A stretch of 64,000 bases of DNA, from the NCBI GenBank assembly GCA_035626475.1, contig DASPNP010000016.1:24366-88365 (forward strand), given 5' to 3'. A program made the translations under genes and the position numbers. Position 1 is the first letter of the stretch. Each line of letters opens with the position of its first letter. This stretch comes from DASPKT01 sp035626475. GTDB taxonomy: Bacteria; Pseudomonadota; Alphaproteobacteria; Azospirillales; Azospirillaceae. Below are positions 17,703 to 25,882 of the stretch, in pieces. Under the pieces are notes generated by a model, which saw only the letters and a program-made list of their open reading frames with translations, did not search any database and was not told the DNA's origin.

Positions 17703-18458
17703 TCAAACCGCCAGCAGCAGCGCCGAATAAGCCCCCGCCCCCAGGGCGAAGGCCCAGAAGCGGCTCTGGCGCTCGCTCGGCACCTCCTCCTTCAGCACGG
17801 TCAGCACGATGCCGCCGCCGACGAAGGCGGTCAGCGCTGCGATGGCGGCCTCCGGCATGTCGGTCGCGGAGCCCAGGCCCCAGCCGGCCAGCAGCGCCAC
17901 GACCAGGATCCAGCGGCCGACGCGGCGGTAGGAGCCCTGGTGGTCCTCGGCCAAGCCATAGTCGGCGACCAGGAAATGCAGCGCCATGGCGGCGGTGAAG
18001 AGGGCGAGCGGCGCGGTCCCCTCCTCCTCCCGGTGCGTCAGCAGATAGCCGATCAGCAGATTGTAGAGGGCGAAGGAGCCCATATGGACCCAGAAGACGC
18101 CCATGCCGGCGCGCTCATTCTCCTCCCCGCGCCCCCGGCCGGCCGGCGCCCCGCCCTCGCCACGCCCGGAGCGCGAGGTTATGGCCAGCCGGTCCAGCCC
18201 GTAGAAGGCCAGCAGCCCGACCAGCGACACCAGGTAGACATGCCGCCCGGCATAGCCGACCAGGGTCGATTCCTCGGCGAGTTCCTGCTGGCCGGCCGCC
18301 AGCTCCGGCAAGAAATGCACGAAGACGTAGGCGACGGAGACCCCGCCCGCCAGCGACAGCCAGACGCTGCGCGGCGAGCCGTGCAGGAAGCGCAGGCCCG
18401 ACGTCGTCACATGCACCAGAGCCAGCAGCAGCGCCGCGCCCAGGGTCAGATAGAACAT
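17703..18458 (-). CDS. Polytopic membrane protein, ZIP-transporter-like, function unknown
   Basis: 251 residues with about seven hydrophobic segments. It opens MFYLTLGAALLLALVHVTTSGLRFLHG; SVAYVFVHFLPELA resembles the H-x-x-P-E metal site of ZIP-family helices, a Gly/Arg-rich cytosolic loop sits near residues 115-135 and LHFLVADYGLAEDH contributes further His/Asp/Glu. The resemblance to ZIP proteins is partial and I cannot confirm metal transport. Downstream of the DUF3267 gene on the same strand with a 56-bp spacer. Confidence 0.65.
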   Translation of the reverse strand: MFYLTLGAALLLALVHVTTSGLRFLHGSPRSVWLSLAGGVSVAYVFVHFLPELAAGQQELAEESTLVGYAGRHVYLVSLVGLLAFYGLDRLAITSRSGRGEGGAPAGRGRGEENERAGMGVFWVHMGSFALYNLLIGYLLTHREEEGTAPLALFTAAMALHFLVADYGLAEDHQGSYRRVGRWILVVALLAGWGLGSATDMPEAAIAALTAFVGGGIVLTVLKEEVPSERQSRFWAFALGAGAYSALLLAV

Positions 18459-18514
18459 GGGGCCTCCCCGCCGCCGGTCCCGTCCGGGGCCAACAGCGGG
18501 AAACCGCAGGCGTC

Positions 18515-19030
18515 TCAGGCCGGGCTGACCACCACGCCCATGCGGATCTGCTCCGACGCGGCCGCGCGCCAGCCGCCGGGCACGCCGCGGATGTCCCAGA
18601 GCGTCACCAGATCGCCGGCGGCGCCCAGCGTCATCACCGCCCCCAGCGCGGTCCAGAGCGGATCGCTCAGCCCCAGGCCCAGCGCGAGCGGCGGCAGGCC
18701 GGTCAGCAGCAGCGGCGCCAGCACGCCGGCGCGGTAGGCGGTGACGCCCACCGGTTTGGTCAGGCGGCAATAGGGGTTCAGGCTGCGGCGGTCGAAGCCG
18801 AACTCCACCGTGCCGCCGCCCAGCCGCCAGACCGCGCCGTGCAGCGCCTCGTGCAGCGCCAGCAGCAGCGCGAGGCCCGTGAAGAACGCCCCCGGCCGCT
18901 CGGCCAGGACTCCGGCCATGCCGTGCAGGCTGGCATCCGGCAGCAGCGCCCACAGCGCCAGCCCGATCGCGGTCGTGACGGCGGCCGAGGCGCCCAGGGC
19001 GGAGGCGGCGGAACGGGTGAGGTCGGTCAT
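18515..19030 (-). CDS. DUF3267-like membrane metalloprotease-fold protein
   Basis: 171 residues, start ATG at 19030. Helix 2 contains LLLALHEALHGAVWRLGG, an H-E-x-x-H motif embedded in a membrane segment, as in site-2-protease-like DUF3267 proteins. FGFDRRSLNPYCRLTKPVGVTAYRAGVLAPLLLTGLPPL is the conserved middle part, and DLVTLWDIRGVPGGWRAAASEQIRMGV carries the C-terminal Asp that would be the third ligand. The family is predicted to be intramembrane peptidases without known substrates. Confidence 0.8.
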   Translation of the reverse strand: MTDLTRSAASALGASAAVTTAIGLALWALLPDASLHGMAGVLAERPGAFFTGLALLLALHEALHGAVWRLGGGTVEFGFDRRSLNPYCRLTKPVGVTAYRAGVLAPLLLTGLPPLALGLGLSDPLWTALGAVMTLGAAGDLVTLWDIRGVPGGWRAAASEQIRMGVVVSPA

Positions 19031-19245
19031 GGCGGTCGTCCCGCTGGTGTCTGGTGCGGCCAGCATAGGGACCGGAGCCCTAACGAAACCTTGCCGCGCC
19101 GCCACGGAAAGACCCTGCGGGTTATAGTCATACGGCTCTTGTGTGCGCTCCCGCCGCAGGCGGTGCCGGGCGCGGCATCCCCATCTCCCGGGAATGGCGG
19201 CGGCGAGGACCCCGCCCAACGAACTTCGAGACAGGGGAGAGGACC

Positions 19246-19758
19246 ATGGGTCTGTTCAGCATGTTCAAGGGCGACAGCGGCGGCGAGATGACCCCGCACA
19301 AGGCTTTCGCCATCGCGCTGATGTACTGCATGGGCGCCGACGGCGAGATGGACCCGGAGGAGGTGGGCCACCTGCTGGCCGTCATCGGCGGCGAGCGCAG
19401 CGGCGGCACCATCGGCGTCGGCGCCAACAACCGGGCGCTGCTGGAGAGCGCCATGAAGTACGTCCGCACCAAGACGCCGGACCAGTTCCTGGCCGAGGCG
19501 GTGCCGGTGCTGACCACGGCGCAGAAGCTCTGCATCCTCATGAACATCGTGGACAGCGCGCTCGCCGACGGCCAGGCCGAGCAGGAGGAGCAGCAGCTGT
19601 TCGACAAGTTCCAGAAGGCCTTCGGCATCACCGACGAGCAGTTCAAGCCCTACTTCGACGTGATCATGCTGAAGTGCGACCGCTCGGTCTTCGTCGACAA
19701 GAACCACCCGAACAACCGGCCGGACTTCCAGGTCGAGCTGAGCGGCCGCGCCGCCTGA
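19246..19758 (+). CDS. TerB family tellurite-resistance-like protein
   Basis: 170 residues from the ATG at 19246 with GGGGAGAGGACC upstream. All-helical TerB-like fold: KAFAIALMYCMGADGEMDPEEVGHLLAVIGG and MNIVDSALADGQAEQEEQQLFDKFQKAFG are the two pseudo-repeats with acidic clusters that bind metal in TerB. The rest of a ter operon is absent, so tellurite resistance should not be assumed; isolated TerB proteins are common and uncharacterised. Confidence 0.85.
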   Translation: MGLFSMFKGDSGGEMTPHKAFAIALMYCMGADGEMDPEEVGHLLAVIGGERSGGTIGVGANNRALLESAMKYVRTKTPDQFLAEAVPVLTTAQKLCILMNIVDSALADGQAEQEEQQLFDKFQKAFGITDEQFKPYFDVIMLKCDRSVFVDKNHPNNRPDFQVELSGRAA

Positions 19759-19775
19759 GGCGACGGTTCAGGGGC

Positions 19776-19820
19776 AGGCTCCCTCCCCCGCCGGCCGCGC
19801 CCGGCGCGGGGAGGGGGCCT
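19776..19820. terminator. GC-rich hairpin after the terB-like gene
   Basis: AGGCTCCCTCCCCCGCC pairs imperfectly with GGCGCGGGGAGGGGGCCT 17 bp after the stop codon. A strong stem with no T-run; a likely transcript end. Confidence 0.5.
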
Positions 19821-19898
19821 CTTCCCCACCTCTCCCGTTGCCGGGCTGCGCCGGGCGCCTAGCTTCCTGTGCCGGAACAAGGGACGGGGAGCATCGGC

Positions 19899-20405
19899 AT
19901 GGGCAGCGGGCGGAACGCCGGAACGGCTGGCAGCGGCATGACCGGCGGCGCGGTCGCCGGCGACGGTGCCGGGACGGCGCGGCTGCTGGGCTATGCCGGC
20001 CTGATCCCCTTCGCGGCGGGCGCCCTCGCCTGCTGGCTCGACCCGGCCTGGCTGCCATGGGCGCCCGACTACGCGCTGGCCGCTTACGGCGCCGTTATCC
20101 TCTCCTTCGTGGGCGCCGTGCACTGGGGGCGGCTGGTGGCGCCCGGCGCCGCCCGCGACCCGCACGCGGCCGGCTGGTTCGTCTGGAGCAATGTGCCGGC
20201 GCTGCTGGGCTGGGCCGCGCTGCTGCTGCCCGCCGCCGCCCGCCTCGCCCTGCTGATCGCCGCCCTCGCCCTGGCCTGGGCGGTGGACCGCCATGCCTTC
20301 GCAACCGGCCGCTATCCCGCCTGGTTCGCCCGCCTGCGCACCCACCTGACCCTGGGCGCCTGCGCCTCCCTCGCGGCGGGGTTGGCGGGAGTGCTGGCGC
20401 GGTAG
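19899..20405 (+). CDS. DUF3429 family membrane protein
   Basis: 168 residues if translation begins at the ATG at 19899 (GGACGGGGA lies about 10 bp upstream); a GTG at 19869 would add ten residues. Five hydrophobic segments follow a Gly-rich leader. LLGYAGLIPFAAGAL, AYGAVILSFVGAVHWGRL and WSNVPALLGWAALLL are typical of DUF3429, a family of small membrane proteins related to eukaryotic TMEM69. No function is known. Confidence 0.82.
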   Translation: MGSGRNAGTAGSGMTGGAVAGDGAGTARLLGYAGLIPFAAGALACWLDPAWLPWAPDYALAAYGAVILSFVGAVHWGRLVAPGAARDPHAAGWFVWSNVPALLGWAALLLPAAARLALLIAALALAWAVDRHAFATGRYPAWFARLRTHLTLGACASLAAGLAGVLAR

Positions 20406-20479
20406 GCCTTCAGGGCTTGGCCCGGCACGCGAAACCGTGTGGAATCGGGGCCGGTGCGGCAGGCGGAAGGCGGAGCCCC

Positions 20480-21355
20480 ATGGATCGATCGGACCGGATG
20501 GCCGAGGTGGCGGAGGTCGCGCGCTTGTTCGCGGTCCTGCCCGGAGTCAGGGCGGTCGCGCTGGGCGGCTCCACGGCCACCGGCAGGGGCGATGCCGCCT
20601 CCGACGCCGATCTCTACGTCTATGCCGACGCGCCGGTCGACCCGGACCTGCGGGCCGCCATCATCCTTCCCCGTGCCGTCCGGGCCGAGATCGACAATCG
20701 GTTCTGGGAGTGGGGCGACGAGTGGGAGGAGCGCGTCTCCGGCCACCGCTTCGACGTGATGTTCCGCTCGCCCGCCTGGATCGAGGAGCAGCTGGCGCGC
20801 GTGCTGGACCGCCATGAGGCGTCGATCGGCTACAGCACCTGCCTGTGGCACAATGTGCTCACCTGCCGGCCGCTGGAGGACGGGACGGGATGGCTGGCCG
20901 GGCTCAAGGCGCAGGCCGACCAGCCCTATCCCGACGGGCTGGCGCGGGCCGTCATCGCGAAGAACCATCCCCTGCTCCGCGGCACCCTGTCCTCCTTCGA
21001 GACGCAGCTGCTACGGGCCCTGGAACGGGGCGACCCGGTGGCGGCCAATCACCGCGCGGCCGCCCTGCTCGCCAGCTATTTCGACGTGATCTTCGCGCTG
21101 AACCGGCAGCCGCATCCCGGCGAGAAGCGCCTCCTCGACGCAGCCGCAAGCCTGCCAGCCATCCCGGTGAACCTGCGGCGGGACGTGACGACCTTCCTGC
21201 GGGCGACTGTGACCGGCGAGGGCGCCCGGGAGGCCGTCACCGCCCTGCTGGAAGGGCTCGACGCGGCGCTGGCCGGGCGCGGTGAACTGCCACCGGCCCA
21301 TGGGCATCATGACGGGAGCGTGGACCACTCCGGCCAGTGCGCGCCTGGGGCGTGA
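20480..21355 (+). CDS. Nucleotidyltransferase-fold protein with DUF4037-type C-terminus
   Basis: 291 residues. The N-terminus carries ALGGSTATGRGDAASDADLYVYAD, the G-G-S plus D-x-D signature of pol-beta-type nucleotidyltransferases (about residues 30-55), and a third acidic position in RFDVMF. The C-terminal two thirds is helical and resembles DUF4037. Such proteins modify small molecules (aminoglycoside adenylyltransferase-like) or proteins; the substrate is not evident. Single-gene unit, ATG at 20480 after CGGAAGGCGGAG. Confidence 0.75.
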   Translation: MDRSDRMAEVAEVARLFAVLPGVRAVALGGSTATGRGDAASDADLYVYADAPVDPDLRAAIILPRAVRAEIDNRFWEWGDEWEERVSGHRFDVMFRSPAWIEEQLARVLDRHEASIGYSTCLWHNVLTCRPLEDGTGWLAGLKAQADQPYPDGLARAVIAKNHPLLRGTLSSFETQLLRALERGDPVAANHRAAALLASYFDVIFALNRQPHPGEKRLLDAAASLPAIPVNLRRDVTTFLRATVTGEGAREAVTALLEGLDAALAGRGELPPAHGHHDGSVDHSGQCAPGA

Positions 21356-22003
21356 CGGAGGGCCGGGGGCGGCGCCGTCCTGCGGGGCGGTTCGGTGGGG
21401 CGGGAGGAGCCGGCGGCCTGTCCCGACATTCCCAGACCCATGATGTCGGCATGCGCTCCGCTCTTCCGGACCTGCGGCGCCGTGTGACGACGTCCTGGGC
21501 ATCCGCATAGGGATAAGGGCGGGAGTTGCCCGAACCGGGTTTCCGGGCGCCGCGCCGGTCAGGGTGATGCCCGCGCCGTCTCCCCCACGCCTCGCCTCCC
21601 CGGTGCCTGATCGCCGTGGGACCGGACGCATGGGCGTGGCATGCGGTGTGCGGTTCGTCAGACCGGCAGCGTGAGGCACTCACGCGCGGGTAGGGCGCCC
21701 GACATCTCGTCGGCGGGAACTATCCTCTACGCGTAGACTGTGAATCTTTGTTTTTGGCTTTTGAGAGCGGACAATAGCGGTCGGCCTAAACGCTGCCGAA
21801 AACACCGTCGCACGCCCCGTGCCACGCCATTGCCCCAAGCGTGCGTCTGCCTCATGTGGGCGCGTAAAGGTGATCGCCGGGCACACAAGCGGCGGAAGCG
21901 TCATGGCGGGTGTGCCGGCCGCCCATTTGCGGAAAGGCCGCTTCCCCTCGCCTTAGCCTCCGCCCTGCCCCATCTTAAGCGGACACGAACGAAGGAGCGG
22001 ACC
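21356..22003. other. 648-bp intergenic region with no recognisable gene
   Basis: No frame here has a convincing start, codon pattern or family motif. GC falls locally around 21721-21800 (the stretch with CTTTGTTTTTGGCTTTTG), and none of the three repeat families is present. It may hold the msrB promoter or a decayed sequence. A ribosome binding site, GAAGGAGCGG (21991-22000), precedes the msrB start. Confidence 0.5.
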
Positions 22004-22450
22004 ATGGGCAAGCGCGGCATCCTGGGCGGCCTGCTGGGCGGCGGGCACAATGAGGGCGGCGACTATCCCGTCGCCAAGAGCGAGGCGGAGTGGCGGGCGC
22101 AGCTGTCGCCGCAGCAATATGCCGTGCTGCGCGGCCACGGCACCGAGCCGCCCCGATCGAGCCCGCTGAACGACGAGCACCGGCCCGGCACCTTCCATTG
22201 CGCCGGCTGCGCCAAGCCGCTGTTCGACATGGCGGACAAGTTCGAGAGCGGCACCGGCTGGCCCAGCTTCACCCGTCCGCTGCCGGACGCGGTGGGTGAG
22301 TCCGAGGACCGCAAGTTCTTCATGGTGCGGACCGAGGTGCATTGCGCCGACTGCGGCGGGCATCTGGGCCACGTCTTCCCCGACGGGCCCGCCCCGACCG
22401 GTATGCGCTACTGCATGAACGGGGTCGCCCTGACCTTCAAGCCGGCCTGA
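22004..22450 (+). CDS. msrB: Peptide-methionine (R)-S-oxide reductase MsrB
   Basis: 148 residues. Two zinc-binding CxxC pairs are present (HCAGC and HCADC), the substrate-binding SGTGWPSFTRPL and the catalytic cysteine in RYCMNGVAL near the C-terminus. It reduces methionine-R-sulfoxide. No signal peptide is visible: the N-terminal GILGGLLGGGHNEGG is glycine-rich but not hydrophobic enough. First gene of an msrB-msrA-DUF4345 operon (12-bp spacer to msrA). Confidence 0.95.
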   Translation: MGKRGILGGLLGGGHNEGGDYPVAKSEAEWRAQLSPQQYAVLRGHGTEPPRSSPLNDEHRPGTFHCAGCAKPLFDMADKFESGTGWPSFTRPLPDAVGESEDRKFFMVRTEVHCADCGGHLGHVFPDGPAPTGMRYCMNGVALTFKPA

Positions 22451-22462
22451 GGACGTCACGCC

Positions 22463-23125
22463 ATGACCATCCGCCTCCTGCGGGCCCTGCCCGCGCTGCT
22501 GCTGCTCGCCCTGGCGGGGCATGCGGCGGCGCAAAGCCCGGCCTCCGGCCCCTCCCCCGCCCTGGCCGAGACGCGCACCGCGATCTTCGCCGGCGGCTGC
22601 TTCTGGTGCACCGAGTCCGACTTCGACAAGGTGCCGGGGGTGGTCGAGACCGTGTCGGGCTATACCGGCGGCCGCACCGCGAACCCGACCTACGAGCAGG
22701 TGGGCAAAGGCGGCACCGGCCATTACGAGGCGGTGAAGGTCACCTACGACCCCACCCGCGTCACCTATCCGCAGCTGGTGGAGTATTACTGGCGCACGGT
22801 CGACCCGGTCGATGCCGGCGGCCAGTTCTGCGACAGGGGCGAGAGCTACCGGACCGCCATCTTCGCCGCGACCGCCGAGGAGCGCGCCGCGGCCGAGGCG
22901 AGCGCCAGGGCACTGGCGGCCTCGGGCAAGCTGCCCGGCCCCATCGTCACGCCGATCCTGGACGCCAGGACCTTCTACCCGGCCGAGGGCTACCACCAGG
23001 ACTACAAGAAGCTGAACACGCTGAAATACACCTTCTACCGCAGCCGCTGCGGCCGCGACGCCCGGCTGGAGAAGCTGTGGGGCGACGCCGCCGGCAAGTG
23101 GCCGGTCGTCGCGGCGGGCTCGTGA
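22463..23125 (+). CDS. msrA: Peptide-methionine (S)-S-oxide reductase MsrA, probably exported
   Basis: 220 residues. A Sec-type signal (RLLRALPALLLLALAGHAAAQ) precedes the catalytic AGGCFWCTESDF (catalytic Cys near residue 49), then SGYTGG, the GHYEAVKVTYDP segment and FYPAEGYHQDY. A further Cys near the C-terminus (RSRCGR) can act as resolving cysteine. It repairs methionine-S-sulfoxide, here apparently in the periplasm. The stop codon overlaps the GTG of the DUF4345 gene. Confidence 0.95.
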   Translation: MTIRLLRALPALLLLALAGHAAAQSPASGPSPALAETRTAIFAGGCFWCTESDFDKVPGVVETVSGYTGGRTANPTYEQVGKGGTGHYEAVKVTYDPTRVTYPQLVEYYWRTVDPVDAGGQFCDRGESYRTAIFAATAEERAAAEASARALAASGKLPGPIVTPILDARTFYPAEGYHQDYKKLNTLKYTFYRSRCGRDARLEKLWGDAAGKWPVVAAGS

Positions 23126-23529
23126 GCCGGGGCGGGCTGGAGCGGCGCGCCCTGCAGGGAATCGTCGCGGTGCTGGCGCTGGTGCCGCTGTCGGCGGGAC
23201 TGCAGGGCGTGATCGAGGGGCCGGCGGCGACGCTGGGCGACCCGGCGGCGGGCCCCCGGCCGGTCGATCTGGACAGCCATTACCGCTACCTCTCCGGCCT
23301 GCTGCTTGGGCTCGGGCTGGTGTTCCTCTCCTGCATCCCCGGCATCGAGCGCAAGGGAACGCGCTTCCGGCTGGCGGCGGCCGTGGTCCTGGTCGGCGGG
23401 CTTGGTCGTGCTTTGTCCCTCGCCCTGCACGGCGCCCCGACCTGGCCGCACCTGGTCGGGCTGACGCTGGAGCTGGCGGTGGTGCCGGCGCTGGCGGTCT
23501 GGCAGGCGCGGGTGGCTCGGTCTGGGTGA
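23122..23529 (+). CDS. DUF4345 family small membrane protein
   Basis: 135 residues starting at a GTG overlapping the msrA stop by 4 bp. Four hydrophobic segments (LQGIVAVLALVPLSAGLQGVI, YRYLSGLLLGLGLVFLSCI, LAAAVVLVGGLGRALSLALHG, VGLTLELAVVPALAVW) with the conserved DSHYRYLSG between the first two. This is the DUF4345 layout. Function unknown; co-translation with the sulfoxide reductases suggests a shared role in redox or envelope protection. Confidence 0.8.
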   Translation: MSRGGLERRALQGIVAVLALVPLSAGLQGVIEGPAATLGDPAAGPRPVDLDSHYRYLSGLLLGLGLVFLSCIPGIERKGTRFRLAAAVVLVGGLGRALSLALHGAPTWPHLVGLTLELAVVPALAVWQARVARSG

Positions 23530-23571
23530 GGGCTTCGCCTTTCTCGCCTGAACAAGGGCAGCGCTGAGGTT

Positions 23572-23706
23572 GTGCGTCCTTCGACAGGCTCAGGATGAGG
23601 ACCTTTTTGCTGCTCCCTCTGGTCTGGGTTTGCTGCTCCCCATAGCGCGGGAACCAGGAGTGCCTGGCATCCCCCCTCCCTCATCCTGAGCTTGTCGAAG
23701 GACGCA
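23572..23706. repeat. Dispersed inverted repeat, family B copy 4
   Basis: A complete copy: GTGCGTCC then TTCGACAGGCTCAGGATGAG, a 90-bp interior and CCTCATCCTGAGCTTGTCG with AAGGACGCAG. Confidence 0.88.
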
Positions 23707-23802
23707 GCACCTCCCAGCCTCTCCCGCCACACATGCTCCCCTGACGGAACCCGCCCCCGGGTCGGCGCCGTTACCCCCGGGCACCACCGGGGAGGAACGG
23801 TC

Positions 23803-24147
23803 TTGGACGATATGGGCGAGGCGCTGGCCGCGGCGGCGGCGCTGCTGGCGGTGGCGGACGGCGGCGACGCGGACGCGGTGCGCGGTCGGCTGCGGGCAAA
23901 GGCGCCAGGGGCGGTCGCGGCCTTCGACGGGCATGTGGCGCATCTGCGCGAAGGCGGCGCCGGCGGCGAGGAGAGCGCCATCCAGTCGCTGCACCCGGTG
24001 AAGGGCGACGCGGCGACGGCCGCCGCCCTGATGGAGTCGGTGCTGGAGACCGGCGGCGGTGTCGACGCCTTGGCGCCCGGCGCCCAGGCGGCGGCGCGAC
24101 GGGTGGCCGAGACGCTGAATCTCAGCCCGACGCGCTTCGGCCTCTGA
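23803..24147 (+). CDS. Hypothetical alanine-rich protein
   Basis: 114 residues from a TTG at 23803 that has GGGGAGGAAC at good spacing; the next ATG (23812) is too far from it. Mostly helical and very rich in Ala and Gly, with acidic N-terminal part and no cysteine. LREGGAGGEESAIQSLHPVKGDAATAAALMESVLETGGG is the most distinctive part. No family recognised. Codon pattern is consistent with a real gene (strong GC at third positions). Confidence 0.5.
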   Translation: MDDMGEALAAAAALLAVADGGDADAVRGRLRAKAPGAVAAFDGHVAHLREGGAGGEESAIQSLHPVKGDAATAAALMESVLETGGGVDALAPGAQAAARRVAETLNLSPTRFGL

Positions 24148-24296
24148 GGCCTAGCCCCTCTGGCCGCGACGGGCGCCACGGCACCCGTCCGCCGATCCTA
24201 TACGAATGCACTACGACCTTTTGCGGGGACCGACTCCGCACCCTTTCGTCGCGGCGCTATCCTGGCCGCGCAACCCGCAGCCGAGACGGAGCCATC

Positions 24297-24584
24297 ATGG
24301 ACATCAGGGACTGGACCTTCGTCGAGGCGACCGAGCTGCTGATCGACGCGCTTGACGCCGCGGCCCCGGGTGACGGGGCCGGCGACGGCAAGGTCCAGGC
24401 CATCAGCGGGCTGCTGCGCCGGCTGCAGGGCGAGGAGGATCTCGCCACCGCCAGCCACCTCTATGCCGAGCTGCCCGGCCAGGTGCGCCGCCGCATCCGC
24501 CAGAAGGCGCTGTCGGCCGCCCAGCAGCGCCGGCAGGAGCAGCTGAAGCGCCTGCAGCGCCCCACCGAGCGCGTCTGGAGCTGA
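24297..24584 (+). CDS. Hypothetical small helical protein
   Basis: 95 residues: MDIRDWTFVEATELLIDAL, a short Gly/Ala linker, then a long charged helix with RRLQGEEDLATASHLYAELPGQVRRRIRQKAL and AQQRRQEQLKRLQRP. No cysteines, signal or membrane segment. No family recognised; the basic helical C-terminus could bind nucleic acid or a partner. A clear start with GACGGAGCC upstream supports it as a gene. Confidence 0.6.
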   Translation: MDIRDWTFVEATELLIDALDAAAPGDGAGDGKVQAISGLLRRLQGEEDLATASHLYAELPGQVRRRIRQKALSAAQQRRQEQLKRLQRPTERVWS

Positions 24585-24650
24585 CCGCTCCGCCGGTAGG
24601 TCGGGAGGAGACGCTGTCGTCTGGCGCTCACCCGTTGTCCATACGCTCAA

Positions 24651-24873
24651 CCGTCATCCCGGCGAAGGCCGGGACCCAGGGGTTGCAGCGGGATGCGATG
24701 GATGCAGCCCTCGTCTCGTTCGTAGGTCGCATGGAGCCGCAGGCGTAATGCGACACCCCGGCCGGAGCATGTCGCATTGCGGCTTCGCCTCCATGCGACC
24801 TACGGCTATGGCCACGCTTCATCGGCCGCCCAGCGCGGCAACCCCTGGGTCCCGGCTTTCGCCGGGATGACGG
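24651..24873. repeat. Dispersed inverted repeat, family A copy 3 (with inner palindrome module)
   Basis: Outer arms CCGTCATCCCGGCGAAGGCC / GCCGGGATGACGG; inner module CGTAGGTCGCATGGAGC at 24721-24737 with its inverted partner ending CGACCTACG near 24804, again around a CGACACCCCGGCCGGAGCATG core. It fills the 330-bp gap between convergent genes; no other element seen there. Confidence 0.88.
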
Positions 24874-24914
24874 GAAATAGAGGCAAGTGCCTTCGATCGC
24901 CGCCCTGCGACCTC

Positions 24915-25880
24915 TCACACCGCCACCCGGCGGAACTTCCTGGTCGGGAAGGCCTGCTTCAGCTCCGCCCAGCCGCCGGGGGCGCCCGGGGCGATGCCGC
25001 CGGCCTTGGCCTTGCGCAGCTGCTTCTCCAGCCGCTCCACCCGCTTGCCCGTGCCGGGGTGGGTGGAATAGAGCGAGCTGGTCGCCTGGGTGTTCTGCGG
25101 GATCACCTGCATCATCACCCGCAGGAAATCGGCCGACTTCGCCATGTCCAGGCCGGTGCGGTTGAAGACCGACAGCACATGGGCGTCGGCCTCGTACTCC
25201 AAATCCTGCGAATAGCCGCTGTTGATCATGGCGAAGACCGGCCCCTCCAGCGCGCCCAGCAGCTCGCCCGTCAGGGTGCCCGCCAGCGCGCCGCCCTGGG
25301 TGCGGCTGACCCGCTCCACCAGCGTCTGCTTGCCGATGCCGGAGAGGTTCTCGACGAAGGCCTTGTTCTTCATCTGCTTCAGCCCGTGGCTGAGCTCGGC
25401 GTGCGCCACCTCGTGCGCGATGACCGCCGCCAGCTCCTCCGGCGAGGCGGTGTAGCGCAGCAGGCCCTTGTGCACCGCCAGCTTGCCGCCGGGCAGGGCC
25501 CAGGCGTTCACCGTCTCGTTCTCCACCAGCACGATCTCCCAGGGCAGGGCGCGGCTGCTGGTGCGCAGGATCGGGTCGGCGAAGCGCTTGAGCGCGTCCT
25601 GCGCCTTGCGGCTGTTGTAGAGCCCGCCGGACTGGCCGATGAAGCGCGGGTAGAAGGCCTCGGCCATGGCGATCTCGTCCTTCTCGGACAGATCCATGCC
25701 CTTCATCAGCGAATTGGCCGTGCCCATCAGGTCGCCGAGGCCGGCCTGGGAGCCCATCTGGCCCAGCAGCTGGTCCAGCTGCGCCGCCGCCGGGGTGGCG
25801 GTCAGGCCGGCGGCGGCCATGGCGAGCCCGCCGGCCAGCAGCGTGCGTCTGGAAACGCGGTCGTCGGTCATCGCAGACAT
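24915..25880 (-). CDS. M48 family metallopeptidase, periplasmic (Tat- or Sec-exported)
   Basis: 321 residues. The N-terminus has a twin-arginine-like SRRTLLAGGLAMAAAGL signal ending TPAAAQ. The zinc site is VIAHEVAHAELSHG with H-E-x-x-H at about residues 156-160; the third ligand lies in SQDLEYEADAHVLSVF. ALPGGKLAVHKGLL and STHPGTGKRVERLEK are also typical of M48 (BepA/LoiP-like) enzymes that process or degrade outer-membrane proteins. The start follows the cyclase stop by 2 bp, so it is co-translated with the CHASE2 cyclase and FecR-like genes. Confidence 0.92.
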   Translation of the reverse strand: MSAMTDDRVSRRTLLAGGLAMAAAGLTATPAAAQLDQLLGQMGSQAGLGDLMGTANSLMKGMDLSEKDEIAMAEAFYPRFIGQSGGLYNSRKAQDALKRFADPILRTSSRALPWEIVLVENETVNAWALPGGKLAVHKGLLRYTASPEELAAVIAHEVAHAELSHGLKQMKNKAFVENLSGIGKQTLVERVSRTQGGALAGTLTGELLGALEGPVFAMINSGYSQDLEYEADAHVLSVFNRTGLDMAKSADFLRVMMQVIPQNTQATSSLYSTHPGTGKRVERLEKQLRKAKAGGIAPGAPGGWAELKQAFPTRKFRRVAV

Positions 25881-25882
25881 TC

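Noticed and set aside
19246..19758. Tellurite resistance operon
   Set aside because: Only a lone TerB-like gene is present; terA, terC, terD and terE are not in the window, so resistance cannot be claimed.
21356..22003. Hidden gene or small RNA in the 648-bp gap
   Set aside because: No frame with convincing start and codon pattern, no clear hairpin with T-run and no tRNA-like fold was found by eye.
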